Assembly (NCBI GenBank): GCA_009920815.1
Contig: RFZH01000017.1
Location: forward strand, 1-23,070
Direction: 5' to 3'
DNA: 23,070 nt
Source: Paracoccaceae bacterium
Lineage (GTDB): Bacteria > Pseudomonadota > Alphaproteobacteria > Rhodobacterales > Rhodobacteraceae
The stretch's first letter is position 1. Each line of letters starts with the position of its first letter. Shown here in pieces: positions 1-7,885 of this stretch. A program made the translations under genes and the position numbers. A model generated the notes under the pieces. It was not told the DNA's origin, searched no databases, and saw only the letters and a list, made by a program, of their open reading frames with translations.

Positions 1-134
1 TGTGATGCTGCTGCTGATGGGTTGCGCAATGCGCCTGCTAGGTAGTTACCTGCAACGTTACCCACACCGATAGCTGCTGCGCCAGAACCGATTGCTGCTA
101 GACCTGCGCCGATATGTGCCAATTGACCTTCCAT
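1..134 (-). CDS. atpE: ATP synthase F0 subunit c, partial (5' part)
   Basis: First 44 codons of the F0 rotor-ring subunit, cut by the window edge. The readable protein begins MEGQLAHIGAGLAAIGSGAA and continues with glycine/alanine-rich helix sequence and the loop residues RNP that mark the polar turn of subunit c; the proton-binding acidic residue of helix 2 lies beyond the edge. A good ribosome binding site (GGAG) precedes the ATG at 134. It follows atpB by 51 bp in the same direction, the usual atpI-atpB-atpE order of Rhodobacterales. Known role: the c ring carries protons across the inner membrane and turns the central stalk of the ATP synthase. The identification is secure despite truncation. 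Confidence 0.95.
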   Translation of the reverse strand, partial: MEGQLAHIGAGLAAIGSGAAAIGVGNVAGNYLAGALRNPSAAAS

Positions 135-185
135 GGTGATGTCTCCTTACGATTGGAAGTTAATAGGAATAAGTGAGTTCAAACC

Positions 186-962
186 TTAGTGTGATGGATG
201 CAATGCATCTTTCAGATACACACAGGTCAGAATTGTAAAAACGTAGGCCTGGATAAAGGCCACAAGGATTTCCAAGCCGTACATCGCAGTGATCGCAACA
301 ACAGAAACCGGTGCAATCGTTGCAATGGCCGCAAAACCTGCAAACACTTTGATAACCGCGTGACCTGCCATAACGTTACCCGCAAGACGGATAGAATGAC
401 TGACAGGACGTACGAAATAAGAGATAAGTTCGATGATCGCCAAGATCGGGCGCAACGCTAATGGTGCCGATGAGACCCAGAACAAGCCTAAGAATGATGC
501 GCCATTTTTAGCAAAGCCAACGATTGTGACTGTTAGAAAAACAGCCATCGCCAAAACCGCGGTCACGGCAAAATGCGATGTTGTTGTAAACGACATTGGC
601 AACAAACCCAAAAAGTTCGCTGTGACGATGAACATGAACAGCGTCATGATGTAAGGGAAAAACACAACCGCGTCTTTGCCGGTTACGTCCTCGACCATTT
701 TGTAAACAAAGCCGTACGCCAATTCGCCGATCGACTGGCTGCGTGTTGGAATGACTGCACGACGAGATGTGCCAAATACCATCAACGCAATGATCGCAAT
801 AACCGCGAGCGCCATCCAGAGTGTCGCGTTCGTGACCGTATACCATTCAACAGGACCATGGCCAAACAACGGTTTGACGATGAATTGGTCCATCGGGTGA
901 AACACCAAGCTGGATTCTGTTGCTGTATGCGCTTCGCTAGCCACGGTTACGTCCTCTTTCAT
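186..962 (-). CDS. atpB: ATP synthase F0 subunit a
   Basis: Membrane stator subunit a (258 residues, normal length) that forms the two proton half-channels beside the c ring. Several hydrophobic segments are visible (about 45-65, 100-122, 130-150, 165-185, 195-220 and 225-250). The essential arginine is in the motif SIRLAGNVMAGH (R192), matching the position equivalent to E. coli R210. The start at 962 overlaps the end of atpI by 26 bp, consistent with translational coupling. It sits between atpI and atpE, so it is expressed from the promoter upstream of atpI. Nothing unusual was seen in the protein. Confidence 0.97.
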   Translation of the reverse strand: MKEDVTVASEAHTATESSLVFHPMDQFIVKPLFGHGPVEWYTVTNATLWMALAVIAIIALMVFGTSRRAVIPTRSQSIGELAYGFVYKMVEDVTGKDAVVFFPYIMTLFMFIVTANFLGLLPMSFTTTSHFAVTAVLAMAVFLTVTIVGFAKNGASFLGLFWVSSAPLALRPILAIIELISYFVRPVSHSIRLAGNVMAGHAVIKVFAGFAAIATIAPVSVVAITAMYGLEILVAFIQAYVFTILTCVYLKDALHPSH

Positions 963-1278
963 CTTTGGCCTGTGTCTCGGCCTGATTAGGTTGCGTAAGC
1001 TCTGTCGCGGATCGCATCATCGTTTTGACGCCAGCAACAAAGCCAAGCATTGTAAATATCAACATTAGCCATGGCAGGGTCCCAAACAAATGATCCAAGC
1101 CGTAGCCAATTCCGAACCCGATCCCAAGACCTGCGACCAGCTCGGTCACCATGCGCCACCCAACTTGGGCCGACGAATAGTGTTCATCCATGCGTTTCTC
1201 TTTGCCTTGCGACGCTTTAACGTCGTTGATCCGTTTTTCCAGCGCTTTTAGCGGATCGGAATTTTGCGGATCGGACAT
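937..1278 (-). CDS. atpI: ATP synthase accessory protein AtpI
   Basis: Small membrane protein (113 residues) of the AtpI family, first gene of the F0 operon; family members help assemble the c ring or handle Mg2+. The N-terminal half is charged and probably cytoplasmic (KALEKRINDVK). Two hydrophobic helices follow, separated by a short turn: the first contains GLGIGFGIGYGLDHLFG, the second MLIFTMLGFVAGV. The glycine-rich first helix is typical of the family. The ATG at 1278 has an AG-rich stretch (AGGGGGT) just upstream. The 3' end overlaps atpB by 26 bp. Confidence 0.92.
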   Translation of the reverse strand: MSDPQNSDPLKALEKRINDVKASQGKEKRMDEHYSSAQVGWRMVTELVAGLGIGFGIGYGLDHLFGTLPWLMLIFTMLGFVAGVKTMMRSATELTQPNQAETQAKDERGRNRG

Positions 1279-1504
1279 AAAGACCCCCTGAGGATGCTTG
1301 GGCGTGTGATACTGACTCTCGGCATGCGAGTCAATGCATCATTCGCCGCATCAAAATGTGGATTAAGGCATTATTTTTTATGGATATTTTTTGACAGAAA
1401 ATAACACTGGCAGTCAGCAAATTGCCATTCTGGGGGAAATTTTGATCAGTAATTATATTCAACCATTTGGTTGATCTTTCGGAATGTAGCGCAATAGACG
1501 ATAA
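1279..1504. other. Intergenic region between mobB and atpI
   Basis: 226 bp without a gene. It holds the atp promoter at its left end. The rest is AT-rich and includes a perfect dyad TCAACC-ATTT-GGTTGA at 1459-1474, about 30 bp beyond the mobB stop. No uridine tract follows that dyad on the mobB strand, so it is not a clear terminator; it may be an operator or may be fortuitous. Confidence 0.4.
1306..1334 (-). promoter_or_regulatory. Predicted atp operon promoter with two GANTC sites
   Basis: On the minus strand TTGACT (1329-1334), a 17-bp spacer and TATCAC (1306-1311) form a good sigma70-like promoter about 30 bp upstream of the atpI start. The spacer and -35 box lie inside an inverted repeat, TGACTC-(9)-GAGTCA (1313-1333), so GANTC methylation sites fall at 1314-1318 (spacer) and 1328-1332 (edge of the -35 box). 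The assignment is by sequence pattern only. Confidence 0.6.
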
Positions 1505-2002
1505 TCACGCCCCCAAATTCAACTCGGTGGAAATATAATCAGCAATCGCAACAGTATCGTTCAAATCAAATACGGGGCGATTTGTTTCGACAGGCCCATC
1601 AGATGCGATTGCGCGGATCGTCGGGTCATCAACTGCAATCAATGTCTGTGCCGTTTCAGAACGGCGGCATTCTATTTTAGGGTGACGATCTCGCTTGTAT
1701 CCTTCGATCAGGACCAAATCGACTGGCGAGAGACGTTGCAAAAGATCCTGCAAGCTTGGCTCGTCTGTGCCCCGCAATTCCTGCATGATTGCAATACGCG
1801 ATTGTGTTGCCAAGACAACTTCTTGCGCGCCGGCAACCCGATGTCGATAGCTATCCTTTCCAGGATGATCAACATCAACCGTATGATGCGCGTGTTTTAT
1901 GCTGGACACCGAAAATCCACGCGCCGAAAATTCGGCGATGAGGCGTTCCATCAGGCCCGTCTTTCCAGAATTTTTCCATCCCGTGACACCATAGATTTTC
2001 AT
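1505..2002 (-). CDS. mobB: Molybdopterin-guanine dinucleotide biosynthesis adaptor MobB
   Basis: GTP-binding P-loop protein (165 residues) that assists MobA in making the bis-MGD form of the molybdenum cofactor. The Walker A motif GWKNSGKT is at residues 8-15, and the family motif LVLIEGYKRDRHPKIE follows in the second half. The start overlaps the end of mobA by 4 bp, so the two are translationally coupled. In E. coli MobB is dispensable and thought to stimulate nucleotide attachment. Length and motifs are normal. A separate Mo-cofactor gene, moaB, lies about 12 kb away in the same window. Confidence 0.93.
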   Translation of the reverse strand: MKIYGVTGWKNSGKTGLMERLIAEFSARGFSVSSIKHAHHTVDVDHPGKDSYRHRVAGAQEVVLATQSRIAIMQELRGTDEPSLQDLLQRLSPVDLVLIEGYKRDRHPKIECRRSETAQTLIAVDDPTIRAIASDGPVETNRPVFDLNDTVAIADYISTELNLGA

Positions 2003-2574
2003 GTCTGACCTGCGATAATGTGTTGTGCCTGTTCGTAATCCGACGGTGTATTTACATTGAAAAATGGATCAAAGGAAGTCGAAGAAAAATGAATGCTCAC
2101 CGCATTGTGCCGGCGTGCCCACGCCATCACTTTGCGTTCGCCCGCATGCAAAGAGGCCGCCAGATCATCGCGCAACGAAACATCCCACAGCCCGCAAGTA
2201 GGGTGACTACCACTTTCGGATTTTGCCAGCACGATGAGCGCATTGCGTCCAGTCTGCAAAGATTTCACATAAGTATCGGGAAAGAATGGCGTATCAACTG
2301 CGACCGTGACGATTTTTGAAAACCCGTGACGCTCGGCATAGGTCATACCGGCCAACAGACCCGCCATTGGACCCAAAGCGCCCGGCAACGGATCATTGAC
2401 AACCGCGTTTGCAATCCTGATTTCGGAATTTGCATTCACGACGACTAGATCACATTGTGGCGCAAGACGCGCGACCACATATTCTAACATGGTCGTTTGA
2501 CCAAATGGTAATTCGGATTTTGACCGACCCATGCGACGCGACAGGCCACCTGCCAATATCACGCCCAAAGTCAT
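1999..2574 (-). CDS. mobA: Molybdenum cofactor guanylyltransferase MobA
   Basis: Transfers GMP from GTP to molybdenum-molybdopterin to give the guanine dinucleotide cofactor used by DMSO-reductase-family enzymes. The nucleotidyltransferase signature LAGGLSRRMGRSK is at the N-terminus, followed by NDPLPGALGPMAG and the metal-binding region AVDTPFFPD. Length (191 residues) is typical. It is 38 bp downstream of the lipoprotein gene and overlaps mobB by 4 bp, pointing to one transcript. Cytoplasmic. Confidence 0.95.
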   Translation of the reverse strand: MTLGVILAGGLSRRMGRSKSELPFGQTTMLEYVVARLAPQCDLVVVNANSEIRIANAVVNDPLPGALGPMAGLLAGMTYAERHGFSKIVTVAVDTPFFPDTYVKSLQTGRNALIVLAKSESGSHPTCGLWDVSLRDDLAASLHAGERKVMAWARRHNAVSIHFSSTSFDPFFNVNTPSDYEQAQHIIAGQT

Positions 2575-2612
2575 GCTTTAAATGATCCGATGGACGCCAT
2601 GCGGCATAACAT

Positions 2613-3227
2613 CTATTTTTGCGCCGCGACAAGTGCCGCGTCAAACGCCCGCAGCGCAACGCGTTTGTCGTCGTCATCATATTCGTACAACGCCTGCTCT
2701 GTCACCCCAGGCAATTTGCCAAACGCTTCACGAAGTTTATTTGGCCGCATCGTTTGTGGGATGCTTTCAAATCCCGGAATTTGACGCAAAATATTGGATG
2801 TCGCACTTGCGCAAAATGCAGATGTGACCGGACCATTGGCACGGACCAAGGAAAACGCAAGCTCAGCTGTTTCTGGAGAGACTTCTATTTCTTGTATGAC
2901 AACATGAAATGATTTTCGTGCATGGGCGCGGGTATAAAAATCAAGTATTGGCGGCGTCATTCCGTAAAGCACGTCATCTTTTTCAATCAGAACGTCGTGC
3001 ACCAAAGTGCCTGCAGGATCGAAAACGACACGCTGTGACCCATTCACCAATAATGCAGAGTGTTCGCCAGCCCCATGACGGTTATTCACCATGGTATAAA
3101 GCGCCAATACCGGCGGCCCATCATGGACATAGGCGGAATTTTTAATCACCTCATCAGAGGCGTAGTGATCTGTGACCGCAGTACATGCAGATAAAAGGAC
3201 AGCACAGCCTAAGATAAACCAACGCAT
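2613..3227 (-). CDS. Predicted lipoprotein, possible permuted NlpC/P60-like fold
   Basis: A 204-residue protein of no assigned function. The ATG at 3227 is chosen because it gives a lipoprotein signal, hydrophobic MRWFILGCAV then LLSAC with the lipidated cysteine at residue 15; the in-frame start at 3344 would add 39 residues that overlap the upstream small gene. Conserved-looking elements are GEHSALLVN (H56), VVFDPAGT (about 67-74) and SAFCASATSNIL (C139). A histidine in an HxAL strand before a later cysteine resembles circularly permuted NlpC/P60 (papain-like) proteins, so a membrane-anchored hydrolase is conceivable, but I do not recognise the family. It lies 16 bp after the cytochrome oxidase small subunit and 38 bp before mobA. 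Confidence 0.75.
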   Translation of the reverse strand: MRWFILGCAVLLSACTAVTDHYASDEVIKNSAYVHDGPPVLALYTMVNNRHGAGEHSALLVNGSQRVVFDPAGTLVHDVLIEKDDVLYGMTPPILDFYTRAHARKSFHVVIQEIEVSPETAELAFSLVRANGPVTSAFCASATSNILRQIPGFESIPQTMRPNKLREAFGKLPGVTEQALYEYDDDDKRVALRAFDAALVAAQK

Positions 3228-3243
3228 GCCGCCCCCAAAAATA

Positions 3244-3378
3244 TTAGCTGTTGAACAGTGCCAAGAACACCAAAATGGCGATTGAGGCGACCGCAATTTT
3301 AACGGACCATGACATAAAGCCGTCGAATGTTTTCTCTTGGACACTTGTATCCATTGAACCGTGCTTGTGCTCTGACAT
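3244..3378 (-). CDS. aa3-type cytochrome c oxidase subunit IV (44 aa)
   Basis: A very short gene. The protein begins MSEHKHGSMDTSVQEKTFDG and ends in one transmembrane helix (about residues 26-42, with VASIAILVFLALF). The HKHG...MD...QEKTF.GF pattern followed by a single helix is characteristic of the alphaproteobacterial aa3-type cytochrome c oxidase subunit IV family, a small accessory subunit of the respiratory oxidase in the inner membrane. An AAAGG ribosome binding site lies 7 bases before the ATG. It is 16 bp upstream of the lipoprotein gene and may head the unit that includes mobA and mobB. A GANTC site (3417-3421) lies 39 bp upstream. Confidence 0.88.
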   Translation of the reverse strand: MSEHKHGSMDTSVQEKTFDGFMSWSVKIAVASIAILVFLALFNS

Positions 3379-3474
3379 ATTACACCTTTAGTTTGTCTGT
3401 TTAACGCTCATTAGCCGATTCATTCCAACATGTCACGACCGTATCGGCAATAAAGAACGTGCATCTTGTCGCGG

Positions 3475-4524
3475 TTATGGACGCGAATATCTGAGTGCGC
3501 CGTTTTCATCCAATTGCCGCTTTGCTCGTCCAGAGCGATAAAGCGTGTTGAGATGTGCCACCGCTTCGACTAAGGCGAGGCCGTATTCATCGGGACCTAT
3601 GTGTCGTTTGAATAGGCATGAAAAACACTCTGCCGCGGTTCTTGGGGTTTCTAAGTATTCATACAGTCGATCAAGCGCATGATGGTGATTGGTGATCATC
3701 TGTTGAAATCGATGCGGCAAACCGATGAATGGTAATTTATGTCCCGACAAGACCAAGTGATCTGGCGTTGCATAGCGCGCAAGCCGTTCACAGGCCTCTA
3801 GCCATTCTCCCACGGGATCGGCATCTGGCTCGGTCGCATAAACCCCCAAATTCGGGCTAATCGATGAAATGATCTGATCACCGGCAATGACCAGTGGTGC
3901 ATCGTCACACCATAATGTCGCGTGTTCAGGCGCATGGCCGTTGCCGATATGAACAGTCCATTTCCGCCCGGCAAGTGTTAGCACATCACCTTCTTGGATG
4001 CGGGAATAGCCCAATGGCATCGGATGAACCGTATCGGCAAAGTTGAACGGCTTGCCTTTGGCACGTTCTTCCAAAATGACAGGATCCATGCCCGCGCGCC
4101 GCCAAAAGGTCAAGGTTTCAGGAACGGGCAGGTCTTGCACATCTAACACCAACATACGCGCCATAAGCCAGGCCGTGCGCGTCATAATCAGCTCGGCACC
4201 AAATTCGGTTTGAAACCACCCGGCAAGGCCCACATGATCAGGATGATGATGTGTCACAACAACCCGTGCAATTGACTGACACGCAAGCGGCCCATCAATT
4301 AAACTTTGCCAAATGGCCTTGGTCTTTCGGCTGCCCATCCCGGTGTCAACAATTGTCCAACCATCTGGGTCGCGTAAAAGATACACATTCACATGATCCA
4401 ATGCCATTGGCAGCGGTAAGCGCAACCAAAAGATATCGGTAGCGATTTCTATCATCGCACCAAATTCGGGTGCTTCTGGGAATGGGTACCGCAGACCTTC
4501 TTGCAAACGTGTAAGATCACTCAT
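3475..4524 (-). CDS. MBL-fold metallo-hydrolase
   Basis: Metallo-beta-lactamase-fold hydrolase, 349 residues. The zinc-binding motif THHHPDHVG is at residues 91-99, with TGMGS before it and later metal ligands in GNGHAPEH and GDQIIS; SGHKLPF probably gives the last histidine. The C-terminal 100 residues contain the winged-helix-like tail seen in the glyoxalase II-like/LACTB2-type branch. Substrate is unknown. Its ATG overlaps the last codon of the acyl-CoA dehydrogenase gene by 4 bp (ATGA), so the two are translated together; a thioester or hydroxyacyl hydrolase role in acyl-CoA metabolism is therefore a reasonable inference. Confidence 0.9.
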   Translation of the reverse strand: MSDLTRLQEGLRYPFPEAPEFGAMIEIATDIFWLRLPLPMALDHVNVYLLRDPDGWTIVDTGMGSRKTKAIWQSLIDGPLACQSIARVVVTHHHPDHVGLAGWFQTEFGAELIMTRTAWLMARMLVLDVQDLPVPETLTFWRRAGMDPVILEERAKGKPFNFADTVHPMPLGYSRIQEGDVLTLAGRKWTVHIGNGHAPEHATLWCDDAPLVIAGDQIISSISPNLGVYATEPDADPVGEWLEACERLARYATPDHLVLSGHKLPFIGLPHRFQQMITNHHHALDRLYEYLETPRTAAECFSCLFKRHIGPDEYGLALVEAVAHLNTLYRSGRAKRQLDENGALRYSRP

Positions 4525-6242
4525 CCTGCAAGCAATTCATCGCTGCTAAGTTCATAGAGGGCTGCTGCACCTTGACGCGCCTGCGCCAACAATCCTTGAT
4601 GCTCAGGCAGTAGAGACATGATGTAAAATCTAGCAAGCTTTGTTTTGGGTCCATTTCCACCCTCGGCAAGGCTGGCGCGCAGATGGAAATAGCCGCCCAG
4701 AACACGGGCAAAGGCCCGCAAAAACGGAACAGCGCCTGCAAAACGATCGTTCAGATTGGATTGCTCTAACATCCATTCGGTCCCTTCGCGCAAAGATTCG
4801 ATTGCCTGCCAAACCGGTTCGGCCAGATCTGACAATTGACTGCGCGCCGCTTCTATTTTGGCCTGCATCTCATCCAACAATGCATTGGCAGCTTCGCCAC
4901 CGTCCATTAATTTGCGGCCGACCAAATCCATCGCTTGAATGCCGTTTGTGCCTTCGTAAATTGCGGTTACACGCACGTCACGCAAATACTGTGCAGCACC
5001 TGTTTCTTCGACATATCCCATCCCGCCGTGGACTTGCACACCCATTGAAGACACCTCGATCCCTGTGTCAGTGCCAAATGCCTTGGTGATTGGGGTCAAA
5101 AATGCAGCGCGCGCTGACCATTCAGAGGACCCAGTTGCATTGCTCATGTCGATTGCAACAGCATTTGATAACGCGATTGCACGGGCGGCAAAGACATCTG
5201 CCTTCATCGTCATCAGCATGCGCCGCACATCAGCGTGATCTATGATCGTGCCAGTCCCATTCTCGATCGGGCTGCGGCCTTGCTTGCGACCTTCGGCATA
5301 GGCTAATGCATGTTGCAGCGCACCCTCGGCGGCGCCGATCCCCTGCCCGCCAACGCCAAGGCGCGCGTTGTTCATCATTGTAAACATGGCACGCATCCCG
5401 TCATGTGGTTCGCCCACCAACCAACCCCGCGCACCATCATATTGCATCACTGCCGTTGGGCTGCCATGCAGACCCATTTTATGTTCAAGCGAGACAACAT
5501 TAAGGGTGTTGGCAACCCCAGGATTGCCATTTTCGTCTGGAATGTATTTTGGCACGATAAACAAAGAAATACCCTTTGTGCCAGGCACACCATCAGGCAG
5601 GCGCGCTAAAACCAAATGGCACACATTGCCAGAAAAATCATTATCCCCCCATGAGATATAAATTTTTTGACCTGTGATTGCATAGCTGCCATCGCCATTA
5701 GGCTCAGCCTTTGATCGCAATGCACCGACGTCTGATCCTGCGGCAGGTTCGGTAAGGTTCATCGTACCACACCATTCGCCTGATATTAATTTTGGAAGGT
5801 ACAACGACTTGATCTCATCACTGGCGTGATGCTCTAGCGCTTCGATCTGGCCCTGCGTCATTAAGGGGTTTAGCTGTAAAGACAAACACGCAGCAGCCAT
5901 CATTTCATTGACAGCCGTGGTCACCGTCAACGGTAACCCCATGCCCCCATATTCAGGGCTAGCCGAAGTTGACACCCAGCCGCCATCCGCGATCGCACGA
6001 TATGCTTCGGCAAAGCCTTTTGACGTGCGCACAACCCCGTTTTCCAATCGCGCAGGATCAATATCGCCATTGCGCTGAACAGGATACATCACATCCTCGC
6101 ACAATCGACCCGCTTCGGTCAGAATTGCGTCGACCATGTCCGAAGTGGCATCTTGGAATTTTTCAGTCGTTGTTAAAACAGAATAATCGACCACATTTTC
6201 AAATAAAAACGTGTATTCAGACACTGGAGCACGAAATGGCAT
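4521..6242 (-). CDS. Acyl-CoA dehydrogenase, DmdC-like
   Basis: FAD-dependent acyl-CoA dehydrogenase of the long type (573 residues) with an extra C-terminal domain, as in 3-methylmercaptopropionyl-CoA dehydrogenase (DmdC) and relatives. It starts MPFRAPVSEYTFLFENV, typical of this subfamily. The flavin/substrate motif MNLTEPAAGSDVGAL is at about 161-175 and the catalytic glutamate lies in IYEGTNGIQ (E430). RBS AAGGA precedes the ATG by 7 bases. It is the first gene of a pair with the MBL hydrolase. Roseobacters carry several DmdC-like paralogues, and no dmdA, dmdB or dmdD lies nearby, so the substrate may be an ordinary fatty acyl-CoA rather than the DMSP catabolite; the family call is firm, the substrate is not. 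Confidence 0.93.
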   Translation of the reverse strand: MPFRAPVSEYTFLFENVVDYSVLTTTEKFQDATSDMVDAILTEAGRLCEDVMYPVQRNGDIDPARLENGVVRTSKGFAEAYRAIADGGWVSTSASPEYGGMGLPLTVTTAVNEMMAAACLSLQLNPLMTQGQIEALEHHASDEIKSLYLPKLISGEWCGTMNLTEPAAGSDVGALRSKAEPNGDGSYAITGQKIYISWGDNDFSGNVCHLVLARLPDGVPGTKGISLFIVPKYIPDENGNPGVANTLNVVSLEHKMGLHGSPTAVMQYDGARGWLVGEPHDGMRAMFTMMNNARLGVGGQGIGAAEGALQHALAYAEGRKQGRSPIENGTGTIIDHADVRRMLMTMKADVFAARAIALSNAVAIDMSNATGSSEWSARAAFLTPITKAFGTDTGIEVSSMGVQVHGGMGYVEETGAAQYLRDVRVTAIYEGTNGIQAMDLVGRKLMDGGEAANALLDEMQAKIEAARSQLSDLAEPVWQAIESLREGTEWMLEQSNLNDRFAGAVPFLRAFARVLGGYFHLRASLAEGGNGPKTKLARFYIMSLLPEHQGLLAQARQGAAALYELSSDELLAG

Positions 6243-6333
6243 GTGAAATCCTTATTCTTTGTCAGCTGGACTAGCCATATCCATAAGATAGGGGTATGGA
6301 ACTCATCAACAAAAACGCAGCGTCAAATGTATC

Positions 6334-7275
6334 ATGCACACCCTAAAGCTTGGATCAAATCCACAAGATATTGAAACAGCGGCACAGATTTTGTCGCAGG
6401 GCGGGCTTGTTGCCTTTCCGACCGAAACGGTTTTCGGTCTAGGCGCCCATGCCTGTGATGACACTGCCGTTGCAAAAATTTACCAAGCCAAAGGCCGACC
6501 TTCTTTTAATCCGCTGATCGTGCATGTTGCCACAATAGAAATGGTCGCGCGTTATGTTCATTGGACAGATCAGGCACGGCAGATTGCAGATGCCTTCTGG
6601 CCAGGTCCATTAACAATGGTTTTACCCGTTCGCGCTGATGCAGGCTTGTCCGATTTGGTGCGCGCGGGTCTGCCCACAGTTGCCATTCGTGTGCCACGCC
6701 ATACAGTTGCACAACAGCTGTTACACAGATTTTCTGGGCCGATTGCAGCACCGTCTGCCAATCCATCAGGTAAAATCAGCCCGACGCGCGCCGAACATGT
6801 TTTGTCTGGATTGGACGGTCGCATTGACGCGATCCTGCAAGATGGACACAGTGAAGACGGCGTTGAATCAACAATCTTGCACTTTGATCCCAATCCCACA
6901 ATCTTGCGCCCCGGCACCATCACCGCTGCGCAGATAGAACAGGTTCTAGGTTGCCCCATCACCCAGCTGGAGCAGGCCGACAACATTATTGCACCGGGCC
7001 AAATGACATCACATTATGCGCCGCGCGGCCATGTCAGGCTGAACGCAACCCATTGGAAATCCGGCGAAAAAAGACTGGGGTTCGGGGCGGTGGCTTGTGA
7101 TCTAAACCTGTCACCTAACGGCGACCTCGCCGAAGCGGCGGCCAATCTTTTTGCCATGCTGCACGAGATTGACGCATTACGTGGCGATCAAATCGCGATT
7201 TCTCCTATCCCAAATCATGGGATTGGAGTTGCGATAAATGATCGACTGAAACGCGCGGCAGCCCCACGCGATTAA
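6334..7275 (+). CDS. tsaC: L-threonylcarbamoyladenylate synthase (Sua5/YrdC type)
   Basis: Makes threonylcarbamoyl-AMP from threonine, bicarbonate and ATP, the first step of the t6A modification at position 37 of ANN-decoding tRNAs. The YrdC domain occupies roughly residues 12-200 with PTETVFGLG, the KxR-type segment KGRPSFNPL and the APSANPSG motif. The remainder (about 230-310) is the Sua5-specific C-terminal domain, so this is the long form (313 residues). No strong ribosome binding site is visible before the ATG at 6334. The gene is divergent from the acyl-CoA dehydrogenase and its TAA stop is shared as TTAA with the convergent yqgE stop. Confidence 0.95.
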   Translation: MHTLKLGSNPQDIETAAQILSQGGLVAFPTETVFGLGAHACDDTAVAKIYQAKGRPSFNPLIVHVATIEMVARYVHWTDQARQIADAFWPGPLTMVLPVRADAGLSDLVRAGLPTVAIRVPRHTVAQQLLHRFSGPIAAPSANPSGKISPTRAEHVLSGLDGRIDAILQDGHSEDGVESTILHFDPNPTILRPGTITAAQIEQVLGCPITQLEQADNIIAPGQMTSHYAPRGHVRLNATHWKSGEKRLGFGAVACDLNLSPNGDLAEAAANLFAMLHEIDALRGDQIAISPIPNHGIGVAINDRLKRAAAPRD

Positions 7276-7838
7276 GCTGTCCCCATCGCAGGGACAAGTA
7301 AGCGCGCATCGATCCCAGCGCGCACCAACGCGGTCGTCCATTTATCATCAAAATCGCGAGAAAAGATCAAGTCATGATCACCGTCGCAAATCATCCATGT
7401 GTTTTGCTCTATCTCTTGATCAAGCTGTCCGGCGGACCATCCGGCACAGCCCATTGCAATCATTGCTCGGTCTGGGCCTTGGCCACGTGCCAGATCCTCA
7501 ATCACACTGAGGGTTGTCGACATCGCCAAATCATGACCCAAAATGCGCCCTGCCTCATCAGGTTTGTAATCTGAACTGTGCAGGACAAAGCCGCGCTTTT
7601 GTTCAACCGGTCCCCCATAAACGACATCTACAGGCGCATGCGCCGTTTTAGTGACAAGCAGATGTTCACAAAGCTGATCAAAGTTTGGATTTTGGACGGG
7701 TTTGTTAACAATCAACCCCATTGCCCCATCGTCCGAATAGTCACACAGATAAATCACCGCACCTTCGAAACGGGGGTCCCCCATTCCCGGCATCGCAATC
7801 AAAAATTTACCTGTCAAGTCCCCACTGATCTTAGACAT
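7272..7838 (-). CDS. YqgE/AlgH family protein
   Basis: Member of the UPF0301 (YqgE/AlgH) family, about 188 residues from the ATG at 7838 (MSKISGDLTGKFLIAMPGMG). A GTG at 7868 would extend it by ten residues; I prefer the ATG because family members begin shortly before the LTGKFLIAMP strand. Family landmarks present are DPRFEGAVIYLCDY, GAMGLIVNKP, VYGGPVEQKRGFVLH and the GCAGWSAGQLDQEI segment. The biochemical role is unknown; the family is a conserved cytoplasmic protein. The 3' end overlaps tsaC by 4 bp tail to tail. It is divergent from the DsbD-like gene. Confidence 0.93.
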   Translation of the reverse strand: MSKISGDLTGKFLIAMPGMGDPRFEGAVIYLCDYSDDGAMGLIVNKPVQNPNFDQLCEHLLVTKTAHAPVDVVYGGPVEQKRGFVLHSSDYKPDEAGRILGHDLAMSTTLSVIEDLARGQGPDRAMIAMGCAGWSAGQLDQEIEQNTWMICDGDHDLIFSRDFDDKWTTALVRAGIDARLLVPAMGTA

Positions 7839-7885
7839 CGTTCCGCACCAATTGTTCACCCTGTTCACAGGTTATCGCTTTATTG

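Noticed and set aside
1459..1474. Perfect dyad as mobB terminator
   Set aside because: Only a 6-bp stem and no uridine tract follows it on the mobB strand; kept as an unexplained dyad.
3228..3344. N-terminal extension of the lipoprotein to 3344
   Set aside because: It would overlap the cytochrome oxidase small subunit in another frame and destroy the signal peptide; the ATG at 3227 gives a proper lipobox.
4640..5089. 149-codon open frame on the plus strand
   Set aside because: Antisense to the acyl-CoA dehydrogenase; no family resemblance and no ribosome binding site considered convincing.
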